Of a stretch of DNA of 64,000 nucleotides, positions 1-10,500 are shown one piece after another. The notes under the pieces were generated by a model. That model made no database searches. It was not told the origin of the DNA and saw only the letters and a program-made list of their open reading frames with translations. Made by a program: the position numbers and the translations under genes. The stretch covers positions 5,478,501 to 5,542,500 of the forward strand of contig CM065321.1 in assembly GCA_033032175.1 (NCBI GenBank). The letters are read 5' to 3'. The stretch's first letter is position 1; each line of letters begins with the position of its first letter. This DNA is from Saturnia japonica (taxonomy: Eukaryota > Arthropoda > Insecta > Lepidoptera > Saturniidae).

Positions 1-990
1 GTATGTTTGTATTAATTACAATTACTTCATCTGGTTTTTTTAAATTTCATCTCTGAATGACTAGACTCCGCAAGGGTTTCCACTCATATGTTGTAGATAT
101 TGCATTCATACAGACGAAGTCCTTCGCAACTTCATTCATTATGCGAACCATAAAAGACTGGAACTCACTACCCGCATTTATTTTTCTGTAGTCTTACAAT
201 ATAGGAGAGTATACATCCTTGCTTTCCATTATGTTTTTCATCAGTCATCCAAGCGTGTTCAAATAGTGTAACTATAATTGAAAGATTTCAGTTGATTAAT
301 TTAATACTAATACTAAGACTGTATCAAACCAACGATATCAATACATTGACATCTGTGTAGATGTATATATAGGGGAAAAGGGTCGGTCCGTCTACCACAA
401 GCGAGTTGTAATTACCTTCTGGAGTGCACGCGGCGAATTCTCGATGTCACGCCATATGTCCCTGAAGTGGGGACGTATTTGGGGATTAATTACTTTTAAA
501 CAAAACAAAGAAACATTAAAAGTTTCATAGTACATAATATTGTTAATATTGTAAATATAATCATCGGCTATTATATCTATAAAATTCGGTTGCAACTTAA
601 CGTCGACATTTTTTTTTGTGACTTTTTAGACCTTTTTGGAGGGAGTGTCACCCATAGAAACGGAAAATGAAATTAAAAAATGGTGATTAATAACTCAAAA
701 CTTTTAATTTACATAGTTTTTTAAAAGTTGTTTTTGGAATATTAGTTACATGCAAATATTCATGATAATTATTTATGATTCAGTGCTTAATGAATTACTG
801 TTGAATTTGAATAACTGAACATTAACCATTAGGCATATACCCGTATAAAGATTTTGAAGTTTTAGTTTAAAAAAATATAATAAATATTTAACTTTCTATT
901 CTTTTTTTTCTTTTTTTTCATATAAACGTTGTAGGGCCTTACTCTAAGCGTTTTCTAATATTGTGGCTTTCAAAATCTATATACTTAGAA
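1..990. other. AT-rich DNA, no gene recognised
   Basis: No coding signal, RNA gene or recognisable transposon protein is visible. Around 360-490 there is a short stretch of higher GC that matches no repeat seen elsewhere in the window. The rest is poly(T)/poly(A)-rich filler. Confidence 0.5.
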
Positions 991-1698
991 TAAAAGAGAA
1001 AAGAGTCGAAATCTGTATATTGAAAATATTTGAGAAAAAATACTTCGAGGGTTTAGAATCATGGACAGAACACCTTTCAATAGATTTTTGAAATTTTTGT
1101 CTTTCTATTTGTTTGTTTGAACGCTAAGCACGCAAAACTACTGGACTAAATTTAATGAAATTTGGTACGATTGTAATTTATAGTATAAAAATACATTTAC
1201 GATGCATTTTTACACGTATGGGCATTTGTATGGTCTATAAATTGCGTTTTGGTTATGTAAATACATAAAGGAATGGATGTGTATATAACTCTGTAATATA
1301 TTTAAATTATTTACCGAAATAAGTGAAAAGATACCAAATTAATCCATTTTTTTTTTTACAATAAAATAGTAAAGAATCGAAATCTGTACATTGAAGATAT
1401 TTGAAAAAAATAAATTATGAGGGCTTAGAACCATGGACAGAACTCATTTCAATAATTTTTGAAATTTTTGTATGTCCTATATATTTGTATGCTAATCACG
1501 CAAAACCTATAGGTATGAATTTAATGAAATTTACTATAATTGTAGTTTGTGGTCTGAAGGTACATTTAAGATGCATTTTTACACGTAAGGACATTTCTAT
1601 GGTATTACGATTAGGTTATGTACATATAAAAAGGCATGGATGTGTATGTAACTATGTAATATATTTACTGAAACAGAGTGAAAAGATATCAAAATAAT
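991..1698. repeat. Diverged tandem duplication, two units of about 340-355 bp
   Basis: Unit 1 (about 991-1345) and unit 2 (about 1361-1698) align along their whole length in the same orientation. Both contain 'gaaatctgta', 'catggacagaac', 'tgaatttaatgaaattt'-type text, 'atgcatttttacacgta', 'ggatgtgtat' and 'gtgaaaagata' in the same order. They are separated by a T-rich junction. The 98-codon open frame at 1401-1697 lies within unit 2 and is broken in unit 1, so it is not credible as a gene. Divergence is substantial, so the duplication is old. Confidence 0.75.
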
Positions 1699-1974
1699 AG
1701 AAATTATTTTATCTTTACATAATTTTCAACAAAATTAATAAATGCAAATGTATGTTTTTATATTTTCCAACAGTAATTATAGATGACCCTGTACGACATG
1801 GTTTAAATTATCACGAAATTGGTTTAATATTTATTGTCACACTTAAGTATATATTCTGTTAGTACGTATATTAATATTTTAAAATAGCTTTTAAAAAATA
1901 TTTTAGATAGATTTTAATATTATTTTTAAATGTTTAAATAAGTTAACAAAAAAAAACTAATAAAAAAAACCTCC

Positions 1975-2130
1975 TCAGAAAAACCTAATAACACTTTGCT
2001 TGACCTGGGTAACGAACCCAGGATCTCGAGCATAGCAGTCAGTCAATCAATCAATTGTCAACAATTGTCAGTCAATTGTAATATCGTTTAACATTTAAAA
2101 TGATTTTAGTTGGGTATTATCAAAGCTTTT
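1975..2130 (-). mobile_element. tRNA-derived SINE family A, head fragment
   Basis: Reading the minus strand, a tRNA-like B box lies next to 'aacaaagtgttattg'-type sequence, as in the fuller copies near 24.0, 37.9 and 55.5 kb. The copy has mutated box sequences. It shares about 40 bp outside the usual SINE head (near 2090-2130) with the 55.7-kb copy, which suggests the two were propagated together inside a larger unit. Confidence 0.6.
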
Positions 2131-2230
2131 TTTTACAAAAATAAAAGATAACATAACGGAAGTAGCCTATTAACATTAACAAATAGTTTCGCGTAGCACC
2201 TGAGGCAGTAAGAAAGAAGATTTTCCTTCA

Positions 2231-2394
2231 GCCGTTTGCCACTACTATGGTCACGTAACCGCAACAAATATAGCTGTAATTTATTAAGTAATATGTCAAA
2301 GCGTAATCCGGCCCTGTTTTGTCCTGGCCACCCTATCACTTAATGTCTGAAGGACATGCCTCTCGCGTTTCTTAACGCCGTGACCATAGTGGAC
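2231..2394. repeat. Short inverted repeat (12-bp core arms)
   Basis: The core ACTATGGTCACG near 2242-2253 is matched by its reverse complement near 2380-2391, with partial similarity extending outward. The arms are about 130 bp apart. This could be the remains of a small inverted-repeat transposon or a cruciform. No target duplication was identified. Confidence 0.35.
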
Positions 2395-2404
2395 AAGAGA
2401 ATCA

Positions 2405-2700
2405 TTTTTAAATATAATATAATCTAAAAAAACTTCATTTTTTGGTGACTACAGCTCTCATTTTTAATTGACTTAAAAGAAAATGAGGAAGTTTTCTATT
2501 CAAATGTATAATTTTATGGATGTTCAGCCATTTCCTTCATTGTCTATGAACCGATTTAGAAGATTTTTTCGTGGATAGGGGATACCTCAAGGGTAGTTCC
2601 ATTATAATTTCATTGGCATTGAACCTTCAACTTCGATGATACACCAGGGAACTCCTCAAAACAGTTGAAGTTGGTTTTCTTTTTTTAACTGACTTCATTC
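2405..2700 (+). repeat. Interspersed repeat, 'aactgacttc' family
   Basis: It shares ordered motifs with 58258-58490, including a 'ggggatacctcaagg.tagt' segment, 'attgcactgaacctt'-type text and 'ttggttttctttttt'. A short piece of the same family begins near 31893 ('tgacttcaaaaaggagga'). No coding capacity is visible. Its class is not determined. Confidence 0.6.
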
Positions 2701-2849
2701 AAAATTGTCTTGTTACAGCGTGTTAGTAATTAAGGCGTAAATAATATTTAATACTAAATAATATGAATTATTGAAACATTTACGAATATTCAAATTATAA
2801 TATAATTAATTGAATAAGAATAAAATATAGCTTAGGGCACTGAGAGAGA

Positions 2850-3100
2850 ACGAAGCTTGTAACGCATTGGTAGTAAGAACCATATTGAGGCAAGAGGTCG
2901 CGGGTACGATCTCCGCATATGAGTAACTTTTGTGTGATGAGCATAATTGTCAGTTGTGTGTCTGTGTGTTAAATATTTAATACCTATGTATAGTATATCA
3001 GCTGTTTAGTTACCGTAATACAAGCTTTCCTTAGTTTCGAGTTAAATGACCATGTGTGAATGTGTATCCTCGTATTTATAATTTCTATCAGCGATATAAT
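2850..3100 (+). mobile_element. tRNA-derived SINE family C
   Basis: A tRNA-like start with an A-box-like 'gcattggtagtaag' is followed by a B-box-like 'ggtcgcgggtacgatctcc', then by a tail containing 'taccgtaatacaagctt' and 'gttaaatgaccatgtgtgaa'. The same tail is found at 52725-52860 and the same B-box region at 62745-62870. The A and B boxes together indicate descent from a tRNA gene. Folding as a functional tRNA is not expected. Confidence 0.65.
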
Positions 3101-3396
3101 TTTGAGAAACGGACATATAAGATATATAAGATTTCATTATAAGAGTAGGGTAAATTGCACTTGTATATAACTGAAAATTCTGTAAATATTAGAGATACTT
3201 ATATAACAAACATATAAACAGAAACCACGCAATATAATTTTATTTCAACTTGAAATTACATGATATACAAAGATATGTAAATATGATGTAAAAATGCAAT
3301 TACCTAAATATATTATTGTATATTATTGCAATTCATAATTGTGTATTGCTATACAATTTAAATTTCAACCAATCGATATTGATATGAAAAAGACTC

Positions 3397-3660
3397 TCAA
3401 TTGTAAGCGACATAAAATTTATTATAAAATCGCTTATTTTTTCCACCATACTTAACAGCTTTATTCTGAAACGGAGAGACATGTTTTTCTACCTGCCCCG
3501 CTCGTCTGCGGTGTGACAGCAAATGGCTCGGGTTTTCCTTAACGTTTCCTTGTGATGTCGTGTCGTGGTAAATTGCTTGGAAGTACTTGGAGTGCAGAGG
3601 TTGATTTGTTGAAACTTGTCGGATATTTTGGCGAGATTCGTAAGCACGGGGCAAAGGAGG
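3397..3660 (-). other. Higher-GC block with an 85-codon open frame, unidentified
   Basis: The block is clearly less AT-rich than its surroundings and matches no repeat in the window. Its minus strand is open for 85 codons, starting at 3654. The protein is basic and polar (rich in Arg, Lys, Ser, His) with no domain I recognise. A GT that could serve as a splice donor follows the 'gcggggcag' triplets. It could be a small exon, a conserved noncoding element or chance. Confidence 0.25.
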
Positions 3661-4083
3661 TATTTTATTAATATTATATTAATAAAATCCTTTTTTTATA
3701 TATCTATATGTACATAGTCGAAGAGATGAAAATTGCTATTGATAAAACTTTTTATTAGTATATAAATAAGTAGCTAGTTATAGTTTTATTTATTTTAGTA
3801 CAGTTGGTCCAAACGTACTATAGGATTTTTTTTAAATATAGATGTGCTTTCAAATTTCATTAGTGAAGGTTAACTGGTAACAAAGAAAGTATTTAAAGAA
3901 TTCCGGGTCTATTAAAATTTTCATTAAATTGAACCTTAATATGTTATAAATAAGTATAATGAAACTCATTGAAGTGCTTGTGAAGTACTTACTTACTTTA
4001 TTACATAATATTTCTGCGTCCAAGTTTTTGGCCAAGTACAAATATATTTTTTTTACTTTTAATATTATGGTTACTTAGTCGAA

Positions 4084-5405
4084 ACTAATTTGAGATAATC
4101 CGAGGCCCTGTGTTTTCATGGGCCTTGGAATGCAACACCTCAAGGGTCCTAGATCGTAGTGGGAGGCGTCTCCATCGGCATAGGGTCGACGATGAGGTAC
4201 CTGGGCATCGTCCTCGATACCAGGCACACTTGCTCGGCTGTTGACAAACCTCGGGAAGCCCGGTTCCGCTTGCCGGAAGCTCTACCTGGGAGCCGTACGG
4301 TCGATGGCCTAGACGGGGCTCCAGGGTGGGTGGACAGCCTGACGGCCCGTCATCTCGCGTTCCTGCGTAAACCGTAGAGAGCGATGGCCGTCAAAGATGT
4401 CCGAGAGTACCGTACGGTCTCGTTCGAAGCTGCCTCCCTATTGGCCGGATCTCCACCATGGGATCTCGAAGGTAGAGTTCTCGCGCTGCTGTTCAGATGG
4501 CGCGAAGAGGCGCTGAAGCGGGGCGAGAGACCAACCCCGCTAGAGATTAAGGCGTACAGGTCAGAGCTTCGCCAAAATCACATGATGGAAGTGTGTGACT
4601 TGCGACTTAGCTACCTTAGCTCAGCCATGATGACCGTGGAAGCCATCAGGCCAATTTTGGCTAGATGGCTCCGGAGGCGGCTTGTCACCCTCATCTTCCG
4701 GCTGACGCAGGTACTCTCGGGTCATGGCTGTTTCGGGAGTTATCTGTGTCGCATAGGCCGGGAAATCGCTCCTGGGTGCCATCATTGTGGCTGCACAGAA
4801 GATACTGCGCAGCACACACTAGCCGTCTGTCCCGCATGGGACTCGCTGCGCCGCGACATTGTCGCGACAATAGGCACCGATCTTTCGCTCCCGGCCGTGG
4901 TTCTGTCTATGGTCGCGAGAGAGCGGGTGGAACTCCGTCTCCTCGTTTTGCGAGCAAGTCATGCCTGCGAAAGAGGAGGCGGAGAGGGAGAGGGAGTGTA
5001 ACACCTTGCTCCTCTCCCGCGGTCAACGAGCCAGGTGCCGGAGACCGCGTTATGATCTCCAACCGCCTTAAATGGGTCCGCAGGTGGCGGACCTGGGCAT
5101 GTCCGTCACCGCGTAAATACAGGCCCGAGATGGAGGAGGCGCACTGGTGTTCGTGCGCCCTCCGAGGCTCGTTGGAGGTGCTGATTACCTCCGACCGCGA
5201 CGGGGCCCCGTGGTAGGGCCACACCTGCCGGGTCGAGCGGATGACATGTGCAAGCAGTTCCCGCTCCCCGGCCATCAGGTGCGAGAAGGACACCGTAGGG
5301 TTTTAATCGGTAAGAGCCCGACATACCCCTCCTTTGAGCGGCCAGGCTCGGGAGACGGATCCAATGCAGAATTTCCTCACGCTAAAAAAAAAACAAAACA
5401 AATTT
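4084..5405 (+). mobile_element. R1-clade non-LTR retrotransposon, 5'-truncated 3' portion
   Basis: This is a GC-rich island in AT-rich DNA. It carries the C-terminal part of an R1-type second open frame, a 3' UTR of about 390 bp (5002-5390) and an A-rich tail at about 5387-5403. The endonuclease and most of the reverse transcriptase are missing, which is typical of incomplete target-primed insertion. The sharp change in base composition at both ends marks the insertion. I could not identify a target duplication. Canonical R1 elements sit in 28S rDNA, whereas this copy does not, so it belongs to a dispersed R1-clade family. Confidence 0.85.
4145..5001 (+). pseudogene. R1-clade reverse transcriptase C-terminus (broken)
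   Basis: The frame is continuous from about 4145 to the TAG/TAA region at 5001, with one internal stop (TAG, 4375-4377) where the family has Gln. Recognisable parts in order are: 'MRYLGIVLD' (end of the RT palm/thumb), a shortened segment, 'RAMAV..VR.YRTVSFEAA', 'AG.PPWDLE', 'FRLTQVLSGHGCFG', and the C-terminal zinc-binding motif CHHCGC...HTLAVCPAW. Compared with the family, about 35 residues between 'GIVLD' and 'GAPGWVDSL' are missing, so there is an internal deletion. With the RT catalytic core absent, the product cannot be functional. Confidence 0.85.
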
Positions 5406-5644
5406 GAAATTGCAGTTCTCAAACATTTGAGGTTTTTGCATAATAAAAAATACGACAATAAATTTACATAGGCTACGGAATTAATTTTAAAATACTACTT
5501 AATTAAAATGGATTAAAAGAAAATAGAATGGTACTGACAAACCAAGATAAACTGGTAAGACTGGACAGACCAAGATATAGACGACAAAGCGAGTTCATAA
5601 AATCGTGATATACTACCATCTACCACAACCACCAATTTAATTGC

Positions 5645-5972
5645 ACTCGCGATCGCCCTAAGATCGAAATTCGACCAGCGACTTTTTCATCATAGACTAT
5701 TTTCTGTTTGAAATTTGCAGTATTCATGAACCTTAACAATGAGTATTATCTACATCACTTGCTGTCAATTTTCGTTGAGTTACAATGCCAATATTTTAGG
5801 GGGTCTAAGATTCGCAGTATTAATTTATTTAATTTAATATATTAGTAACAGATATTATAGATAAATTTTAGGTTTCTGCACTCCTTCTCCATATAAACTC
5901 AAAATCTCACAATTATCCGTGCACGCAATACGCTTGAAAAGGGGTACAAAGTTTTTGCTTCACGTATTAATT
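5645..5972 (+). repeat. Interspersed repeat P1, copy 1
   Basis: About 310 bp match 49232-49575 in reverse orientation. Shared text includes 'ctccttctccatataaact', 'cgcaatacgctt', 'gcttcacgtattaa' at one end and 'tcgaccagcgactttt' at the other. Similarity ends fairly abruptly near 5660 and 5970. No terminal inverted repeats or coding potential were seen. It is probably a nonautonomous element or an internal fragment. Confidence 0.7.
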
Positions 5973-6299
5973 TATAGCATTAGGCTCGCATGTGAAAAAA
6001 TTAAAGTGCATTATAGCATGTATTCATTCAATCGTTTTATTGTATCGATTTAGGTAGAATGGTAATATTGACTTTCTCAATAAAATAAGCAGTGTATAGA
6101 TATGTTCATATCGAAGCCTATACATTCGTACTTGGTATTGACTCGATACAGAAGAGGGTTGGAAGCTGTGAGATGTGACAGGAATGCGTTCCGAGAATAC
6201 CGCAAATGACCGAGATTAGTGTTCATCTTGGGAATCTTTGACTTGGGATCAATATCACTCTTAAGGAAGTCGCTTTCAAAGCTTGATTTTATTCTCAAC

Positions 6300-6560
6300 T
6301 CCCGACGTAAACAGAGGGGTACTATAAGTTTTACGTGTGTATCTGTGTGTCCGTCTATGGCATTGTATTTTCAAAATGGCTGAACCGATTTTGATTCTTT
6401 TTTTTTATATGGTTTAACCGAGAGTGTTATATCTATGATCTAAGAAAATCTGTTCAGCCGTATGAAGATTATCAGTTTTTTCATAGTTTATAAATAGTCC
6501 TAGTGGAAGTGTTGGGAGGTACCTTAAAAATATGTTTTCCTAGATTTTATTTTATTCCTT
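6300..6560 (+). repeat. Interspersed repeat G, copy 1
   Basis: A noncoding unit begins near 'gacgtaaacagaggggta' and includes 'gaaccgattttgatt', 'gagagtgtt' and 'gttcagccg'. The related copy at 42285-42490 shows the same order of motifs ('ggctgaagcaatttcgatg', 'gaaaggtgacctgat', 'tgtccagtcg', 'gattatcaactttttt'). This type of tail is widespread in Lepidoptera. The class is not established from this window. Confidence 0.55.
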
Positions 6561-6775
6561 CGTTGGTGTGATTAATATGTATACCAATAAAAAAAACTAC
6601 AGCTTTTTTGTACTAAGAATATGATGTTAGCTAAGCCGCGGACAAACACATGGACATGGCCAAATTATAAGAATTCTTTGTTGACTTTGGAACTGTAAAA
6701 ATGTTGTCTCCAGAGTCGAAACGTTTCATTTCTTAGTGCTGAACAACAGTTATTAAGCAGGTCTGAGATTGATTT

Positions 6776-6955
6776 TGTAGCGACATCTACATAGCGACAC
6801 ACAGCGACATCTATCGAGTCACATACGACGCATCCTACATCGCACTATAGAAATTAACTCTTCGATTGAGTGTATATACAAGAACCCGACTACAACCGTT
6901 GGGCAGCTGCCCACCAGACATAACACCCGTCTGGTCGGAGGATCCTCCCTTTTCG
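6776..6955 (+). mobile_element. Short LTR-like unit, older copy
   Basis: It matches the 179-bp insertion at 32104-32282 from 'gcgacatctatcgag' to 'gtcggaggatcctccct'. The common core includes 'gagtgtatatacaagaacc', a TATA-like element, then 'ccgtctggtcggagg'. This copy has a local tandem duplication of 'agcgacatct' at its left end (6780-6815). No clear 3' terminus or target duplication remains, so its right boundary is uncertain. Confidence 0.6.
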
Positions 6956-6959
6956 ATGG

Positions 6960-7930
6960 TTAAAATAATGTGCGATATCCTACACTAAGAAATAGGGTAT
7001 TCAGGAGTGATGGTTGCCACCCTATAGGGTTTATATCATTTTACAACGAAGATTTAATTTCTCAAATATACAAAGCTTACCATCCCCTGCCGTATCAAAA
7101 CGTAGAATCTTGTAGTCAACCTTTACCCTATGAATCGATAAACAAAAAATTAGATTAAAGCTTTAATAGTACCTACTACTTTGGTAATTTTTACGGTAAA
7201 GATGATTACGGCGGTGCGTTCATCTAATAATATACCAAAGTACAATTAAGTAAGGTCCGCGTCCGGGCAAACACGTTTTCGACTTTGACAGTTGTTGTGA
7301 TTATTGATTGTTGGCGGAGACGAGAGAGAGACGGCAAGTTAGTTATGTCCGAGGCGTAGGATGTAGAATTCAGCTTGTCCAATCTGTACGAATCCATAGT
7401 TCTTATTGATTATTGTGAAGATATCAAATATCCACTGAAAGGCTTTAAACCGATATACAAAATATTTTTATTACCAAAAACAATTATATTAACAGATTTA
7501 GCTTTAAGGTATTAAACTAGGCTATGCATGTGGTAGGGAGCCCTAAGATACAATTTGAATTGAAATATATATTTGGTCGTGCATTTAAGAATAACACAAA
7601 CAAATAAAGCAAACATGAAAATTAAAAAGGTTGATAATATGTTTGTACATGTGGATGCGTTATGTGTGAGTGTGCGTGTGAGTATGTGTGTCATAGAAGT
7701 ATCAAATCTTGTGCTAGTGACTAACATAATATCTTGAATAATCCTTCTGTCTGTTCGTAGGTAATGCTATCATTTTTTGCTAGCATTTTTAACTTCGTAG
7801 TGTAGATACAATTCTTTAATTAAGTTAACCATTAATCTCTACATATTATTTATCAAAGACATTTTTTGAGACTACGTCATATTATCTCTCTAAATTCTTC
7901 ATCAAAATTTCCTGGCTAGTGAGTTCTCTC
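6960..7930. other. AT-rich DNA with degenerate GT-rich tract, no gene
   Basis: No recognisable coding sequence. A degenerate GT/CA-rich simple repeat occupies about 7645-7695 ('gtgtgagtgtgcgtgtgag'). The region 7240-7380 has slightly higher GC but matches nothing else seen here. Confidence 0.45.
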
Positions 7931-8110
7931 CTTCCTATAACAACACGATGTCTTTCAAACAAAACGTGAAGAAACATTTCAGCAGACCGGCATGACAGTG
8001 AAGACTGATGATGGATTTTAAAACCTCCGGTGGTCTCCGTTATTTTTGGATTTCACTATTCTTACCGTCAGGTGTGGAGCCGTCACTTTATCGTGCTACG
8101 ATAAAAAAGC
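7931..8110 (+). repeat. Hairpin-bearing repeat H, copy 1
   Basis: It shares the family order: 'cgtgaagaaac..ttt', 'gaccggcatgacag', a degenerate inverted repeat around 8003-8030, 'ccgttatttttggat', 'taccgtcag.tgtgg.gccgtca', 'cgtgctacgataaaaaa'. Other copies lie at about 8549, 32045, 37250, 38775, 41381, 48537 and (reversed) 57690. The family is noncoding. Confidence 0.7.
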
Positions 8111-8548
8111 CTTCTTGAATTCACTGAGGTAGCTGGTTTATCTAATTTGTGACTGAGGGTGGGAATTAGTGCCGCTTCATCGGATCGCAATTAAAAGAGG
8201 ATAGTGGGATGAAGTGACTCGGAGTTCCGAAATGCGTAGCTTTGGAAGAATAAACTGGCATTAGTTGATTTTTGTCACGAGTGTCACGTGTAGATAAAGT
8301 AAGTTTAAACCTACTCTGTTAATTATTTATAAGATAAAGTGATATGAGTACCTATCAAACATTTGTAAAAACTTAAAAAATAACTAATTATGTTATAACG
8401 TTAGTCCAAAATATACAATACCTTAAAATAATTTACTCGCTCAGCGTGTTCCATCGTCTGTATCATGGTAAGTGTTCTGAAGAGCTGTTCAATCTAATTC
8501 CCTCCTCTCCCTTCCATAACAGAATCACACGCGCTGGGCTTCTAAATC

Positions 8549-8725
8549 ACAGTGTTACGGTAACCTCCATCTCGGCACGAACTAACAAGTTATCTTAGAC
8601 TTATCTTTGTCGTACTGTGAATCGGAGATTGGGTCCTTTTAGTGTAACGTGAAGAGATATTTATGTAGGCTGGCATGACAGCGGCGACCGTACTATCAAT
8701 GTGCCGAACTATTATAAAAATAAAC
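8549..8725 (+). repeat. Hairpin-bearing repeat H, copy 2 (hairpin lost)
   Basis: Its 5' half is the best match to the copy at 32.05 kb: 'gcacgaact.acaagtt' followed by 'gtcgtactgtgaa'. It then continues as 'gaagagatatttatgtagg.ctggcatgacagcggcgacc'. The segment that forms the hairpin in other copies has been reduced to a few bases. This copy is useful as the empty-site paralogue for the LTR-like insertion at 32104-32282. Confidence 0.7.
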
Positions 8726-8739
8726 TTTATTCAAACTGG

Positions 8740-9870
8740 GTGGGAATTAAATATTTGCCGTTTTGAGTAGAAACTCTGGGACAGTGTGGTCCTAGTGCGC
8801 ATAGCTTTTTAAGTAAATTAAGGAAAATAGAAGGAAGTATATGAAAGAAAATAATATTGTAAATTATGAACGGAAATGCTCTACTCAGCACAAAAAAAAT
8901 ATTATAATAAGGAATAGGTTGTATTTAAATGTTTGATTTGTATTTATTTTGTTTCTCTGTGCTGAGTGTTGCAGTTTAGTTTCGAGGCCAGAGAATCACA
9001 ACAAAATTAATTAAAACGTATATTATTGCAGAAAGAAAGAATGCGGTATATGGGATAATGTTGGCCTATATTGGTACTTACTAGTGTCAGATTGAAGGTG
9101 TCGCGATTAATTAAACGACAACCTTCCTACCTACTTTATTCAATTTAGGCTCTAAGAACTACTAAGAAGGCACATAACATGAACATTAAAATACTATCAC
9201 CGGTTCGGAAAATATTTTCATTAAAAATTTGAAGTCATTGAGAAGAGCTGGCAAGAAACTCGATCGGGCTTATCAATTTCTTTCTTCCTACTAATGCAGA
9301 CAAAGGGAGCGGCGAATATTAAAAAATCCTACATAAGATATGAATTATAAAATGATGCAAATGCTTTCAAAACAAAAATTATAATTTATATTATAATTAT
9401 TAATACTTAATTTATTTTCATATTTCTTACTGGATATAAATGGGTGTTCCTAAAAACGAATTGACTCTACCCTAGTAAGTATAGAGTTTTTTTAAACGTA
9501 CCGATGTTGAATTCGGTGAATTCCCGGCGTACTAAAATTACTTGAAAGAAAGAAAGAAAAATAAGTTTCGTAAAATAGGTTCCATTTAATTAATAAAACA
9601 TTTGAAAAAAAATCTTATCATTTGGCATATTTTACATTTGCAAGGCAGGTAAGTCTTTATCCAGATGTTGTCTTAAATTTGATCCACTGTTAACTGAACT
9701 ATTAGAACTAATAAATTTTAATTAAAAATTTGAATATACAACACTACCTTATTTTTATGTATCAAGATATATGATTATCAAAGTCCATGTCTAGCTAATG
9801 TAATAACACGTTAAAAAACCTCATAAACGCCATCAAGAATCGAAGTACAGTCCTAATAACGTATTCAAAC
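8740..9870. other. AT-rich DNA, with a minus-strand LINE-tail-like motif
   Basis: No gene is visible. Near 9140-9180 the text 'ttcaatttaggctctaagaactact' resembles, on the minus strand, the 'cttcttagagcctatattgaataaa' tail at 59109-59136. A related motif is found near 23615-23635. These are probably 3' ends of one degenerate retroposon family. Nothing else is identified. Confidence 0.4.
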
Positions 9871-9879
9871 AACATAATC

Positions 9880-10010
9880 CAGTAGAGAAGGCGTAATGAT
9901 AGCAATCTGTTGGCAATAAATCCTTAATGGCCTATCGCTTGTCCACCGTGCTTGGTTTGTGGGTGATTCAGTATTACGATCGACAAACGCTGAGTGACGA
10001 TATTGAAACG
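9880..10010. promoter_or_regulatory. Candidate conserved noncoding block
   Basis: This is a compositionally mixed, non-repetitive stretch with 'ggcgtaatgat', 'ggcaataaatcc' and 'ccttaatggcc', cores of the kind bound by homeodomain proteins. No coding frame is present. The call rests only on texture and absence from the repeat families, so it is weak. Confidence 0.2.
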
Positions 10011-10317
10011 ATACATATAACCATTTAAATAGGTATTTTCAGCTAATATAATATTATTATCATAGTTCGTTTAATGTAGTAGGCCGTAGTTAGAACTTGA
10101 TATTGTAGAATACATATTACGTTTTATACAGTTCAAGAAAATATTGTAGATCGTATCATTTCTGTTATGATTTTTTTTTAATTCTTATTGTTTAGCAATA
10201 ATATAAGTAATTGAAGTAATACCATTTATTATTATAGTGTAAAAAAGGCTTCCCAGCTCATTATCAATATTTGCTATACTTAATTTCGATTCCATCTCAG
10301 CCGTTGGACCAACAAGT

Positions 10318-10500
10318 GCTTTTTTTATACTACATAAGTGGCAAACAAACATGCGATCCGCCTGATAGTAAGCGAATACCGTAGCTTATGGACGCTTGTT
10401 ATACAATAGGTGTCATTAGCGCATTGCCGACCTTGAATTCGCCTATCCGAAGGAGCTCTGGAAACCTTACTTACCAGAGGAATACAACACTAGGTTATTT
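10318..10500 (+). repeat. Interspersed repeat D, copy 1
   Basis: It contains 'ggcaaacaaacatgcg', 'ccgcctgatagtaagcg', 'accgtagcttatggacgc' and 'gcattgccgacc' in order. Reversed copies lie at about 21745-21858 and 44380-44515. Noncoding, of uncertain class, and common in lepidopteran genomes. Confidence 0.65.

Noticed and set aside
1401..1697. 98-codon plus-strand open frame
   Set aside because: It lies in one unit of a tandem repeat whose sister unit breaks the frame. The composition is AT-driven.
4665..5407. Several long open frames on both strands over the GC-rich island (for example 4665-5216, 4907-5293, 5147-5407)
   Set aside because: They are alternative frames of the R1 coding region and its 3' UTR. 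High GC lowers stop frequency and makes spurious frames.
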